DNA of 6,336 bases from Methanosarcinaceae archaeon. GTDB taxonomy: Archaea > Halobacteriota > Methanosarcinia > Methanosarcinales > Methanosarcinaceae. Positions 1 to 5,835 of the stretch are shown piece by piece; within the stretch, counting starts at the first letter, position 1; the number at the start of each line of letters is the position of its first letter. Made by a program: the position numbers and the translations under genes. Location of the stretch: assembly GCA_030594665.1 (NCBI GenBank), contig JAUVET010000090.1, forward strand, positions 1 through 6,336, given 5' to 3'. Under the pieces are notes generated by a model. It made no database searches, had not been told where the DNA came from, and saw only the letters and a list, made by a program, of their open reading frames with translations.

Positions 1-5
1 TTTTT

Positions 6-88
6 GCTGCGCGCGTGTGGTCGCCCGTTTTTTTGTATTTGTCTTGACCCTTTCCATCTAACAACATTGTATTGTTGATGTAACACTA
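6..88. repeat. Dispersed repeat copy 1: GC-rich block, T-run and tail
   Basis: This stretch starts with GCTGCGCGCG, continues with GGTCGCCCG and a run of seven T (28-34), then an AT-rich tail containing TTGAC, ACATTGTA, GTTGA and ACACTA. The same words in the same order occur at 5632-5710, so the two are diverged copies of one element. Here it stands just before the methyltransferase promoter. The left end may lie outside the window. The GC block plus T-run would serve as a terminator for a gene to the left, but that gene is not visible. Confidence 0.6.
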
Positions 89-116
89 TAGATCAAACAA
101 TGATATTGTCCTTGCG

Positions 117-128
117 AAATATTAATAT
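117..128 (+). promoter_or_regulatory. TATA-like promoter box of the methyltransferase gene
   Basis: AAATATTAATAT is the best TATA-like box before the first gene. It is centred about 30 bases before the ATG at 153, so transcription would begin at or very near that ATG and give a leaderless or nearly leaderless mRNA. This fits the absence of a ribosome binding site before the gene. It is a sequence-based prediction only. Confidence 0.45.
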
Positions 129-152
129 CGCATCAACTTGATTGAACCAATC

Positions 153-1124
153 ATGATTTTACAAGATCTGCTTGGCATAAAAGACGAAATATATTTGGTC
201 GAGCCCAGTTACAATTCTCAAAAGAATATAGTGACTACTATATCATATCTCAAAGACATTCAGGAAGTAGCTGGTGACGATAATTCCAATTCCAACTATA
301 CTTTCAGAACAATTCGAATCACAGACGGCACAAAGACCACAGGATTGGCAATATTCAATGAACGGACTGAAGAGGTTCCGGTTGACTTCTGGTCAATATT
401 CCTCTCATCTATGGCAAACCAGTCGATCGAAGAATTTGAATCACTTGCGGATTCCATTCTGGATTCCAATCAACCTGAACAGGTTCTTGAAGTTGCAGGT
501 AGTGTGATAAATGATGCATTGATCGAATATTACTCTATTTTACTGGTAAATCGTGAAATGTGTAATGATTGTACGATACCTCTTGAATCCTATGAGCAGG
601 TATATACACCGGACAGGGTGAGCCGTTTGTCAGGGCTTTTAAAAAAACTTGCACAAAACGGAATTTCAATTGATGGTGATGTTTTGGAAATATGTTGTGG
701 CAACGGAATGTCAACAATAGCTCTACACGAATTGGGTATTGAGCCTACAACTATCGAATATGAAAAATGTACGGTATGTCAGGGTCTTATGCATGGTGTG
801 CTGGATCCAAAGAAAACGATTGTAATGGATGCAACGATGCTTTCCAAATTCTTTGAACAGGGACGTTTTGACTGCGTAGTTGGTTTTATGCTTGGCACGA
901 TCTATGAGTTCAATAAGGAGATGTGGGCTCGTATGATGTTCGAGTCTGCAAAGGTCTCAAAAGAAGGCGCACTCATGCTATTTACGGTAAATGGTAAATC
1001 CGAGATGGATATTTTAGAGTCGGCATTGCGTATGATCGGTATTGAAGGTGAGGTCATGGATAACACGGATCAACTTGGTATTTATGATCAGTGGGTCTTT
1101 GTTGGAAGGAAGACAAAGAAATGA
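153..1124 (+). CDS. SAM-dependent class I methyltransferase, substrate unknown
   Basis: A predicted cytosolic protein of 323 residues. The C-terminal half is a Rossmann-type methyltransferase. Motif I, VLEICCGNG (residues 177-185), is the usual E/DxGxG loop that holds S-adenosylmethionine. After it come a beta-2 acidic segment (IEYEK), a DAT segment that would contact the adenine, and a FDCVVGFMLG strand. The first 170 residues or so match no domain I recognise and probably shape substrate choice. Two CxxC pairs, C137/C140 and C206/C209, plus C181/C182 inside motif I, are unusual and could bind metal or form disulfides. I chose ATG 153 over the in-frame TTG 138 because the TATA-like box at 117-128 suits a transcript starting near 153; an in-frame TAA at 123-125 excludes longer forms. 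The stop codon ends exactly where the mobile element begins, so the insertion left the protein intact. Methyltransferase fold is fairly sure; substrate is not known. Confidence 0.8.
   Translation: MILQDLLGIKDEIYLVEPSYNSQKNIVTTISYLKDIQEVAGDDNSNSNYTFRTIRITDGTKTTGLAIFNERTEEVPVDFWSIFLSSMANQSIEEFESLADSILDSNQPEQVLEVAGSVINDALIEYYSILLVNREMCNDCTIPLESYEQVYTPDRVSRLSGLLKKLAQNGISIDGDVLEICCGNGMSTIALHELGIEPTTIEYEKCTVCQGLMHGVLDPKKTIVMDATMLSKFFEQGRFDCVVGFMLGTIYEFNKEMWARMMFESAKVSKEGALMLFTVNGKSEMDILESALRMIGIEGEVMDNTDQLGIYDQWVFVGRKTKK
1117..1124. repeat. Left target-site duplication (8 bp)
   Basis: AGAAATGA here is repeated exactly at 1279-1286, at the two outer ends of the inverted-repeat element. Its last three bases are the TGA stop of the methyltransferase gene, so duplication of the target kept the stop codon. 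Confidence 0.75.
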
Positions 1125-1278
1125 GAGACTTTTTATTATCTTCTGGAATGGTTCGAAAAACCACAGAGAGCATAGAGGGACACAGAGAAAAAGCAACGAC
1201 TCTCTGTGTCCTCCGTGTCCTCTGTGGTTTATTTTCTTTGCCATGAGTCATTTCATTCAGAATAAATTAAAAAGTCTC
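1125..1278. mobile_element. MITE-like palindromic element (154 bp, non-coding)
   Basis: The outer arms 1125-1150 and 1254-1278 are inverted repeats: the first 11 bases (GAGACTTTTTA) match exactly and most of the rest match with small gaps. Inside them a second inverted pair, 1159-1188 and 1201-1229, begins AACCACAGAG and ends GACACAGAGA on both arms, around a loop of about 12 bases. The two levels could fold as one long hairpin, unequal near 1151-1158 versus 1230-1253. Exact 8-bp direct repeats flank the element. There is no transposase, so any movement would have needed one acting in trans. The CACAGAG core belongs to a palindrome type that I recall as common in environmental bacteria and archaea and that produces spurious peptides such as NHREHRG. 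Its position right after a stop codon means it could also act as an RNA 3' hairpin. Confidence 0.75.
1159..1229. repeat. CACAGAG-type inner inverted repeat
   Basis: Left arm 1159-1188 and right arm 1201-1229 are inverted copies. The outer ten and inner ten bases of each arm pair perfectly and the middle is imperfect. A single related arm occurs at 5836-5869 in the opposite sense. All six reading frames through it give only low-complexity peptides, so no gene is annotated here. Confidence 0.8.
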
Positions 1279-1286
1279 AGAAATGA
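1279..1286. repeat. Right target-site duplication (8 bp)
   Basis: AGAAATGA is an exact copy of 1117-1124. Removing the element plus one copy joins the methyltransferase 3' end directly to CGACAAGAG, giving a testable predicted empty site. Confidence 0.75.
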
Positions 1287-1344
1287 CGACAAGAGAATTA
1301 GATGTAAAATCAATGGTGTATGCTTAGTTCGTTTTGATTCCGAC

Positions 1345-1370
1345 TCAATCCGCCGCCTACTGCGGATTGA
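1345..1370. other. Hairpin, 9-bp stem
   Basis: TCAATCCGC (1345-1353) is the exact reverse complement of GCGGATTGA (1362-1370), with an 8-base loop. No T-run follows directly, so it is not a classical terminator. It may be an RNA structure, a protein-binding site or a remnant of another element. Confidence 0.5.
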
Positions 1371-1491
1371 CACGGCGTTAAAAATCGCCAAACATGTACA
1401 ATTTTTGATAGGGATTAGGGGAATTTATTCGATTGCGATCGGCCTTTAACAGATATTTGAAAGTCCGGATTAAGTTAGCCTCCAAACATTG

Positions 1492-1499
1492 CATATAAC
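1492..1499 (+). promoter_or_regulatory. Candidate TATA-like box for pycBA
   Basis: CATATAAC is TATA-like and would place the transcript start near 1520, giving a leader of about 120 bases that carries the GTACAATT pair and the 20-bp repeats. TACATAAA at 1529-1536 is an alternative, with a start near 1558. The sequence does not decide between them. Confidence 0.3.
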
Positions 1500-1542
1500 C
1501 TTTTACACATAAACCAATACCAGAAAGTACATAAAAGGAGTT

Positions 1543-1560
1543 GTACAATTAAGTACAATT
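1543..1560 (+). repeat. GTACAATT direct repeat pair (10-bp spacing)
   Basis: GTACAATT occurs at 1543-1550 and again at 1553-1560, one helical turn apart, and a third copy sits at 1396-1403. The first of the pair lies in the palindrome TTGTACAA. Equal-phase direct repeats upstream of an operon are typical of transcription factor sites, but no regulator can be named. Confidence 0.4.
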
Positions 1561-1600
1561 TCATTTATCTTAATCAATTATCATTTACCATAATCAATTA
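1561..1600 (+). repeat. Two tandem 20-bp AT-rich repeats
   Basis: Units 1561-1580 and 1581-1600 differ at only two of twenty bases; both begin TCATTTA and end TAATCAATTA. A decayed third unit may follow (CATAAATCAATA near 1606-1617). The 20-bp period is about two helical turns, so the units would present the same face of the DNA. This could be an operator array or simple AT-rich slippage. Confidence 0.65.
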
Positions 1601-1630
1601 ATCCACATAAATCAATATTTCTAATTCCAC

Positions 1631-1637
1631 AGAGGTG
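1631..1637 (+). promoter_or_regulatory. Ribosome binding site of pycB
   Basis: AGAGGTG matches the GGAGGTGATC sequence complementary to the archaeal 16S rRNA 3' end and stands four bases before the ATG at 1642. It fixes the pycB start. Confidence 0.75.
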
Positions 1638-1641
1638 TTCA

Positions 1642-3384
1642 ATGAAAGTCAAACTTACAGAAACCATTCTTCGGGATGCACATCAATCTCTTCTTGCAAC
1701 ACGTATGCGAACGCGTGATATGATGCCAATCGTCGAGAAATTGGATGAGGTGGGATATTTTTCTCTTGAGATGTGGGGAGGGGCAACATTTGATACATGT
1801 ATCAGGTACCTTAACGAAGACCCATGGGAGCGCTTGCAGGAACTTAAAAAACACATGCATAATACTCCTGCACAGATGCTTCTTCGTGGTCAGAACCTGG
1901 TGGGTTATCGTCATTATTCCGATGATGTGGTGGACAAGTTTGTCACAAAGGCTCATGAAAATGGTATTGATATTTTCAGGATATTCGATGCGGTAAACGA
2001 TATTCGCAATATGGAAACCGCAATCAGAGTAGCGAACCGCGAAGGTGCACATGTACAGGGTACGATTTGTTATACCATCAGTCCGGTGCATACAGTTGAA
2101 AAGTATGTGGAACTTGCAAAGGACCTTGAGCAACTTGAATGCGATTCTTTGTGTATAAAGGACATGGCCGGTCTTCTTTCACCCCATGAGGCACATGTCA
2201 TCATCAAAGCCATCAAAAAAGAAGTATCCTTACCTATCGCGCTTCACTGTCATTGTACATCAGGCATGGCACCGATGAGCTATATGGCAGCCTGTGAAGC
2301 AGGTGTGGACATTCTTGATACGGCACTGTCTCCATTATCGGGCGGCACATCACAGCCACCAACCGAAACAATGGTTGCATCACTTGCAGCAACTCCTTAT
2401 GACACCGGGCTTGATCTGGAACTTTTATCGGAAGCTGCATCGTATTTCAAGAAATTAAAGGACGAATATCGTGGCATCCTTGACCCGATATCAGAGCAGA
2501 TCGATACGAACGTGCTCCTGTACCAGATACCTGGTGGCATGTTATCCAATCTGGTTTCACAATTAAAGGAGCAGAATGCACTTGATAAGTATGATGATGT
2601 ACTTGCAGAGATGCCAAAAGTTCGCGCAGAACTCGGGTATCCGCCTCTTGTTACACCAACAAGCCAGATAGTGGGTACGCAGGCGGTCATGAATGTGCTC
2701 ATGGGTGAGCGGTATAAGGTTATTCCTAAAGAAGTTAAGGATTATGTGCGAGGGTTGTATGGTCGTTCACCTGCACCTATCAGTGATGAGATGATCAAGA
2801 AGATCATTGGCGATGAAGAGCCGATTACATGTCGTCCGGCCGATCTATTGGAACCTGAATACGAGAGCCTGAAAAAAGAAGCGGCAGAACTTGGTCTTGT
2901 GAAGAAGGAAGAAGATATACTGACCTATATCCTCTATCCTGCAATTGCCCCGAAGTTCTTGAGAGGTGAAGCGGTAGAGGAAACTCTTGTGCCTGTCGCG
3001 GCAGAAACTGCTGCATCTGCACCATCTACATCACCATCTACATCACCATCTACAATTCATACTGAATTCAGGGTTGAAGTAGATGGTGATGTGTTCGATG
3101 TTAAGGTAGAACCCACAGGAGGAGTTGTGTCGATCGCAGATGCACCGGCAAAAGCAATACCCGAGTCAGTAGAGGGCGCTGTCACCAGTTCCATGCAGGG
3201 TATGATATTATCGATCGAAGTTGAGGTTGGTGATACTGTTGCAGAAGGGGATACGATATGTGTCATTGAGGCGATGAAGATGGAGAATGGAGTACACGCA
3301 ACTCATGGCGGTGTTGTGAAGGAAATATTCATTGCCGATGGCGATTCGGTAAGTTCCGGCGATGTCCTGATGGCAATCGAATGA
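1642..3384 (+). CDS. pycB: Pyruvate carboxylase subunit B (carboxyltransferase plus biotin carrier)
   Basis: A cytosolic protein of 580 residues that carries biotin and moves the carboxyl group from carboxybiotin to pyruvate, forming oxaloacetate for biosynthesis. Residues 4-270 or so form the HMGL-like TIM barrel: RDAHQS (11-16) starts the metal site, K173 in IKDMAG is the expected carboxylated lysine, H202 and H204 in HCH bind the divalent metal, and GGTSQPPTE (234-242) is a conserved active-site loop. The conserved PYC/OADA region follows to about 450. A flexible linker with a PSTS repeat (461-471) leads to the biotinyl domain (514-580), where EAMKMEN holds the biotinylated lysine K546. 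The family also includes the alpha subunit of sodium-pumping oxaloacetate decarboxylase, but the adjacent biotin carboxylase gene and the lack of beta and gamma subunit genes favour pyruvate carboxylase. The start has a good ribosome binding site. pycA follows after 31 bases in the same direction, so one operon is likely. Confidence 0.95.
   Translation: MKVKLTETILRDAHQSLLATRMRTRDMMPIVEKLDEVGYFSLEMWGGATFDTCIRYLNEDPWERLQELKKHMHNTPAQMLLRGQNLVGYRHYSDDVVDKFVTKAHENGIDIFRIFDAVNDIRNMETAIRVANREGAHVQGTICYTISPVHTVEKYVELAKDLEQLECDSLCIKDMAGLLSPHEAHVIIKAIKKEVSLPIALHCHCTSGMAPMSYMAACEAGVDILDTALSPLSGGTSQPPTETMVASLAATPYDTGLDLELLSEAASYFKKLKDEYRGILDPISEQIDTNVLLYQIPGGMLSNLVSQLKEQNALDKYDDVLAEMPKVRAELGYPPLVTPTSQIVGTQAVMNVLMGERYKVIPKEVKDYVRGLYGRSPAPISDEMIKKIIGDEEPITCRPADLLEPEYESLKKEAAELGLVKKEEDILTYILYPAIAPKFLRGEAVEETLVPVAAETAASAPSTSPSTSPSTIHTEFRVEVDGDVFDVKVEPTGGVVSIADAPAKAIPESVEGAVTSSMQGMILSIEVEVGDTVAEGDTICVIEAMKMENGVHATHGGVVKEIFIADGDSVSSGDVLMAIE
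3022..3054 (+). repeat. 12-bp in-frame tandem repeat in the PycB linker
   Basis: CCATCTACATCA is repeated exactly 2.75 times (3022-3033, 3034-3045, 3046-3054) and encodes PSTSPSTSPST, residues 461-471 of PycB. It lies between the catalytic part and the biotinyl domain. The units are identical at the nucleotide level, so the copy number probably arose recently by slippage and may vary between strains. Confidence 0.9.
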
Positions 3385-3402
3385 ATATGGGATTGGAAGG
3401 AT

Positions 3403-3415
3403 GGAGTGAAGGATC
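3403..3415 (+). promoter_or_regulatory. Ribosome binding site region of pycA
   Basis: GGAGTGAAGGATC, just before the ATG at 3416, resembles GGAGGTGATCC, the complement of the archaeal 16S rRNA tail, with small changes. GGAG ends nine bases before the start. It supports ATG 3416 as the pycA start. Confidence 0.55.
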
Positions 3416-4897
3416 ATGTTTAATAAAGTGCTTATTGCAAACAGGGGCGAGATCGCGATCCGTGCTATGCGGGCATGCCGTGAATTGGATGTTCCTACTG
3501 TTGCCGTGTATTCGGAAGCGGATAAGAATGCTCTTTTTGCCAAATACGCAGATGAGGCTTACCTGATAGGTCCTGCACCATCCAGCCAGAGTTACCTGAA
3601 TATGGATGTGATCATCGATGTTGCAAAAAAGACAGGTGCAGAAGGCATTCATCCCGGGTATGGATTCTTATCCGAGAATGCAGTTTTTGCAAGAAAGTGC
3701 GAAGATAATGGGATTACATTTATTGGTCCTCCTGCCAGTGCTATTGAACAGATGGGAAGTAAGATCGCAGCAAGGACTGCTATGAAAAAGGCAGGCATTC
3801 CTGTTGTACCTGGTGCTGAAGATCCTATCGAGAATGTGGATGAGGCTGTGGAGATCGCTGATTCTATCGGATATCCTGTGATCATCAAGGCTTCTGCAGG
3901 CGGTGGCGGGATCGGTATGAAGATCGTTCATTCAAAAGAGGAGTTCGATCATGCTCTCAGTGCGATCCGACATGTGGCAGAGTCGGCATTCGGGGATCCG
4001 ACTGTTTTTATTGAGAAATATGTGGAAGAGCCAAGGCATATCGAGTTCCAGATACTTGCGGACAAGTATGGGGATGTTATTTATGTGTCTGATCGGGAAT
4101 GTTCCATCCAGCGCAGACACCAGAAGTTGATAGAGGAAGCGCCATCCCCTATTATGACTCCCGAACTTCGAAAGGAGATGGGCGAGATTGCTGTAAAGGC
4201 TGCAAAGGCGATCGGTTATGAGAATGCGGGAACTGTGGAGTTCCTGTACTCAAAGGGTGATTATTATTTCCTTGAAGTTAATACCCGTCTTCAGGTTGAG
4301 CATACGATCACCGAGATGGTGACCGGTATCGATCTTGCGAAAGACCAGATGCACATTGCCTGCGGTGACAGGTTGTCTTACAAGCAGGAAGATATCAAGA
4401 TCAATGGCTGGGCAATTGAATGCCGTATCAATGCTGAAGACCCGCTGAACGATTTTGCACCATCTCCGGGTAAGATCCGAAGATACCGATCTGCGGGCGG
4501 ACCGGGTGTACGTGTGGATAGCGGGGTACACATGGGTTACACTATTTCGCCGTATTATGATTCTATGATATCGAAATTGAGTGTGTGGGGACGTGACCGT
4601 GATGAAGCGATCGCACGGATGAAACGGGCACTGTATGAATATGTGGTCGTGGGTGTTACAACCAATATTCCGTTCCACAAGGCTGTGCTCAGGCATGAGG
4701 CTTTCAAAAGTGGTAACCTTACGACACATTTTATTGATGACTACAATATACTTGAGGATGTGAAAAGGGTTGTGGAGGAAGATGCCGAAAAAGGCGTTAC
4801 ACTTGCGTCTGTAATTGATGACCGCGAGCATAAGGTTGCAGCGATAAGTGCAGCGGTCGGGGCTTATGTTAATTCAGTCAGGGATCCGGGGAAGTAG
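3416..4897 (+). CDS. pycA: Pyruvate carboxylase subunit A (biotin carboxylase)
   Basis: A cytosolic ATP-grasp enzyme of 493 residues that uses ATP and bicarbonate to carboxylate the biotin on PycB. The N-terminal domain opens with [13 protein letters not shown], and GYGFLSEN follows. The ATP-grasp domain contains K158 and the glycine loop GGGGIGM (162-168), then SIQRRHQK, the EAPSP segment, and [10 protein letters not shown] with E287, N289, R291 and H296, matching the catalytic Glu/Asn/Arg of bacterial AccC one residue earlier. R337 in ECRINAEDP is the expected bicarbonate/biotin-handling arginine. The length fits stand-alone biotin carboxylases, with an alanine-rich tail of about 25 residues beyond the bacterial core. 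The same subunit type occurs in acetyl-CoA carboxylase, but the pairing with pycB makes pyruvate carboxylase the natural reading. No biotin-protein ligase gene follows in the window, so biotin attachment must be encoded elsewhere. All catalytic residues appear intact. Confidence 0.95.
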   Translation: MFNKVLIANRGEIAIRAMRACRELDVPTVAVYSEADKNALFAKYADEAYLIGPAPSSQSYLNMDVIIDVAKKTGAEGIHPGYGFLSENAVFARKCEDNGITFIGPPASAIEQMGSKIAARTAMKKAGIPVVPGAEDPIENVDEAVEIADSIGYPVIIKASAGGGGIGMKIVHSKEEFDHALSAIRHVAESAFGDPTVFIEKYVEEPRHIEFQILADKYGDVIYVSDRECSIQRRHQKLIEEAPSPIMTPELRKEMGEIAVKAAKAIGYENAGTVEFLYSKGDYYFLEVNTRLQVEHTITEMVTGIDLAKDQMHIACGDRLSYKQEDIKINGWAIECRINAEDPLNDFAPSPGKIRRYRSAGGPGVRVDSGVHMGYTISPYYDSMISKLSVWGRDRDEAIARMKRALYEYVVVGVTTNIPFHKAVLRHEAFKSGNLTTHFIDDYNILEDVKRVVEEDAEKGVTLASVIDDREHKVAAISAAVGAYVNSVRDPGK

Positions 4898-4953
4898 TGA
4901 ACCTTGCAGATTCTATCGATGATTTCTATCATAATCCTCTAACGGATGCTTGA
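4897..4953 (+). CDS. Possible 18-codon ORF coupled to pycA, or remnant
   Basis: A GTG at 4897-4899 shares its G with the TAG stop of pycA and opens an 18-codon frame ending at TGA 4951-4953. The product contains NLADSIDDFYHNPLTDA, which is mixed in composition rather than low-complexity. The one-base stop/start overlap is the arrangement used for translational coupling. I recognise no family. It could be a tiny coupled peptide, the leftover start of a lost third gene, or chance. Confidence 0.2.
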   Translation: MNLADSIDDFYHNPLTDA

Positions 4954-4973
4954 TCGGATCCATCAATATTACA

Positions 4974-4981
4974 ATATTTAA
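4974..4981 (+). promoter_or_regulatory. TATA-like box of the cyclophilin gene
   Basis: ATATTTAA lies about 45 bases before the ATG at 5023. With the usual archaeal spacing of about 26 bases, transcription would start near 5003, leaving a short leader that contains the ribosome binding site at 5013-5018. This suits the 5023 start better than the ATG at 5008. Confidence 0.5.
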
Positions 4982-5012
4982 GTAGCTGCAACACATGTAA
5001 TTAAATTATGAA

Positions 5013-5018
5013 AGGTGA
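5013..5018 (+). promoter_or_regulatory. Ribosome binding site deciding the cyclophilin start
   Basis: AGGTGA ends four bases before the ATG at 5023, the same spacing as for pycB. The upstream in-frame ATG at 5008 has no such motif and lies before this site, so 5023 is the preferred start. Confidence 0.65.
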
Positions 5019-5022
5019 AATT

Positions 5023-5592
5023 ATGAAATGGATGATATGGATTATGGCACTTCTTGTATTGTTTTCGATGACATTCGGATGTGTGGACAACGAAGTAGAT
5101 CAAAAAACCACGGATACGAGCACAGATACAACTACAGATACAATTGACCAAAAAACAGGCGATAACCTGATAGCAACGATCGTTACTGATAAAGGTGTCA
5201 TCAAGTTCGAATTGTATGAGTACAGGGCTCCGATAACTACAAAGAATTTCATTGACCTTGCAGAGAGTGGATTTTATGATGGGTTAACATTTCACAGGGT
5301 CATACGCGGTTTTATGATACAGGGCGGGGACCCTCTGGGATCCGGAACCGGCGGTCCGGGGTATGCGATCCCCGATGAGTTCCATCCTGAATTAAGGCAC
5401 ACCACAGGGGCAGTATCAATGGCAAATTCAGGTCCCAATACAGGTGGAAGCCAGTTCTTTATCACAGAAGCTCCACAACCTCATCTTGATGGCAAGCATT
5501 CAGTGTTTGGTCAGGTTATAGAGGGTCAGGATGTTGTTGTAAAGATCGAGTCGGGTGATACTATACTGAATGTGACGATCGGGGATGAGTAG
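5023..5592 (+). CDS. Cyclophilin-type peptidyl-prolyl isomerase, predicted lipoprotein
   Basis: A 189-residue protein that would catalyse cis-trans isomerisation of proline peptide bonds on the outer face of the membrane. The start has a lysine, a hydrophobic stretch (residues 3-18) and a lipobox-like TFGC, so C20 is the probable lipid-anchored residue. A Thr/Asp-rich linker (about 26-47) follows, then one complete cyclophilin domain (about 49-187): FHRVI (90-94) with the catalytic arginine R92, FMIQGGDP (97-104), [16 protein letters not shown] (133-148) and [10 protein letters not shown] (154-163). The position of the cyclosporin-binding tryptophan of human CypA (W121) is H154 here, as in many prokaryotic members, so cyclosporin binding is probably weak. 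The gene has its own TATA-like box and a strong terminator. It may also receive read-through from pycBA. Cytosolic location is the alternative if the hydrophobic start is not used as a signal. Confidence 0.92.
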   Translation: MKWMIWIMALLVLFSMTFGCVDNEVDQKTTDTSTDTTTDTIDQKTGDNLIATIVTDKGVIKFELYEYRAPITTKNFIDLAESGFYDGLTFHRVIRGFMIQGGDPLGSGTGGPGYAIPDEFHPELRHTTGAVSMANSGPNTGGSQFFITEAPQPHLDGKHSVFGQVIEGQDVVVKIESGDTILNVTIGDE

Positions 5593-5627
5593 GTCCATAT
5601 CGTTCGCGTTCATGGTGTAGGAACGTG

Positions 5628-5656
5628 CCGCGCTGCGCGCGGTCGCGTCGTTTTTT
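5628..5656 (+). terminator. Hairpin and T-run terminator of the cyclophilin gene
   Basis: CCGCGC (5628-5633) pairs exactly with GCGCGG (5637-5642) around a 3-base loop, and six T follow at 5651-5656. A weaker hairpin, CGTTC/GAACG (5607-5611 with 5621-5625), stands just before it. The site is 36 bases after the stop codon. Archaeal termination depends mainly on the T-run; the hairpin may stabilise the 3' end. Confidence 0.65.
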
Positions 5657-5710
5657 GCATCTGTTTGACTCATTCCCATGTAGTGACATTGTACGGTTGA
5701 CACGACACTA
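5632..5710. repeat. Dispersed repeat copy 2: GC-rich block, T-run and tail
   Basis: This matches 6-88 in order: GCTGCGCGC, GGTCGC, a T-run, then TTGAC, ATTCC, ACATTGTA, GTTGA and ACACTA, with point changes and small gaps. The similarity continues for more than 50 bases past the T-run, so more than a terminator is shared. Here no plus-strand gene follows it. Confidence 0.6.
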
Positions 5711-5815
5711 GTATGCTTTTGTTACAATTCAAGTCTGCTACTGACATTGATTCCAAGTAACACACTTAAAATCCACCTGTGGTCTGGCAGCACAACGATT
5801 ATTATAGAAAATCAC

Positions 5816-5824
5816 GATTTCCGG
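5816..5824. repeat. 9-bp direct repeat, left of half repeat
   Basis: GATTTCCGG is repeated exactly at 5883-5891, on the two sides of the CACAGAG-type half repeat. It may be a target duplication made when that piece arrived, or a chance match. Confidence 0.4.
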
Positions 5825-5835
5825 GGCACTACCGT

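Larger units (their letters stand above)
1287..1641. other. Gene-free region and probable leader upstream of pycB
   Basis: No credible coding sequence lies here on either strand; the frames that cross it owe part of their length to the palindromic element and look like no protein. The region contains a 9-bp hairpin (1345-1370), three copies of GTACAATT (1396, 1543, 1553), possible TATA-like boxes (1492-1499 and about 1529-1536), two tandem 20-bp AT-rich repeats (1561-1600) and the pycB ribosome binding site. Its length and repeat content suggest a regulated promoter or a long 5' leader, which is inference. Confidence 0.6.

Noticed and set aside
1042..1449. 135-codon plus-strand open frame across the palindrome
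   Set aside because: It overlaps the methyltransferase gene end in another frame and then translates the CACAGAG repeat and intergenic DNA; no protein-like conservation is visible.
1561..1620. CRISPR array
   Set aside because: The 20-bp repeats are directly adjacent without spacers, and no cas gene is present.
1287..1641. tRNA, other small RNA gene or riboswitch in the pycB leader
   Set aside because: I found no cloverleaf, CCA end or known riboswitch core; only one isolated hairpin is clear.
1639..2133. 164-codon open frame on the minus strand over the pycB start
   Set aside because: Antisense to the conserved carboxyltransferase barrel, rich in His and Cys as expected for a reverse-strand shadow, with no motif.
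3208..3652. Overlapping minus-strand frames around the pycB/pycA junction
   Set aside because: They are antisense to the biotinyl domain and the PycA N-terminus, both clearly coding on the plus strand.
4250..4831. 193-codon open frame on the minus strand inside pycA
   Set aside because: It lies wholly opposite a strongly conserved biotin carboxylase, and its product has no recognisable domain and unlikely composition; it is an antisense shadow.
1642..4897. Sodium-pumping oxaloacetate decarboxylase or acetyl-CoA carboxylase operon
   Set aside because: No membrane beta or gamma subunit gene and no acyl-CoA carboxyltransferase gene are present; the HMGL-type carboxyltransferase next to a biotin carboxylase fits pyruvate carboxylase.
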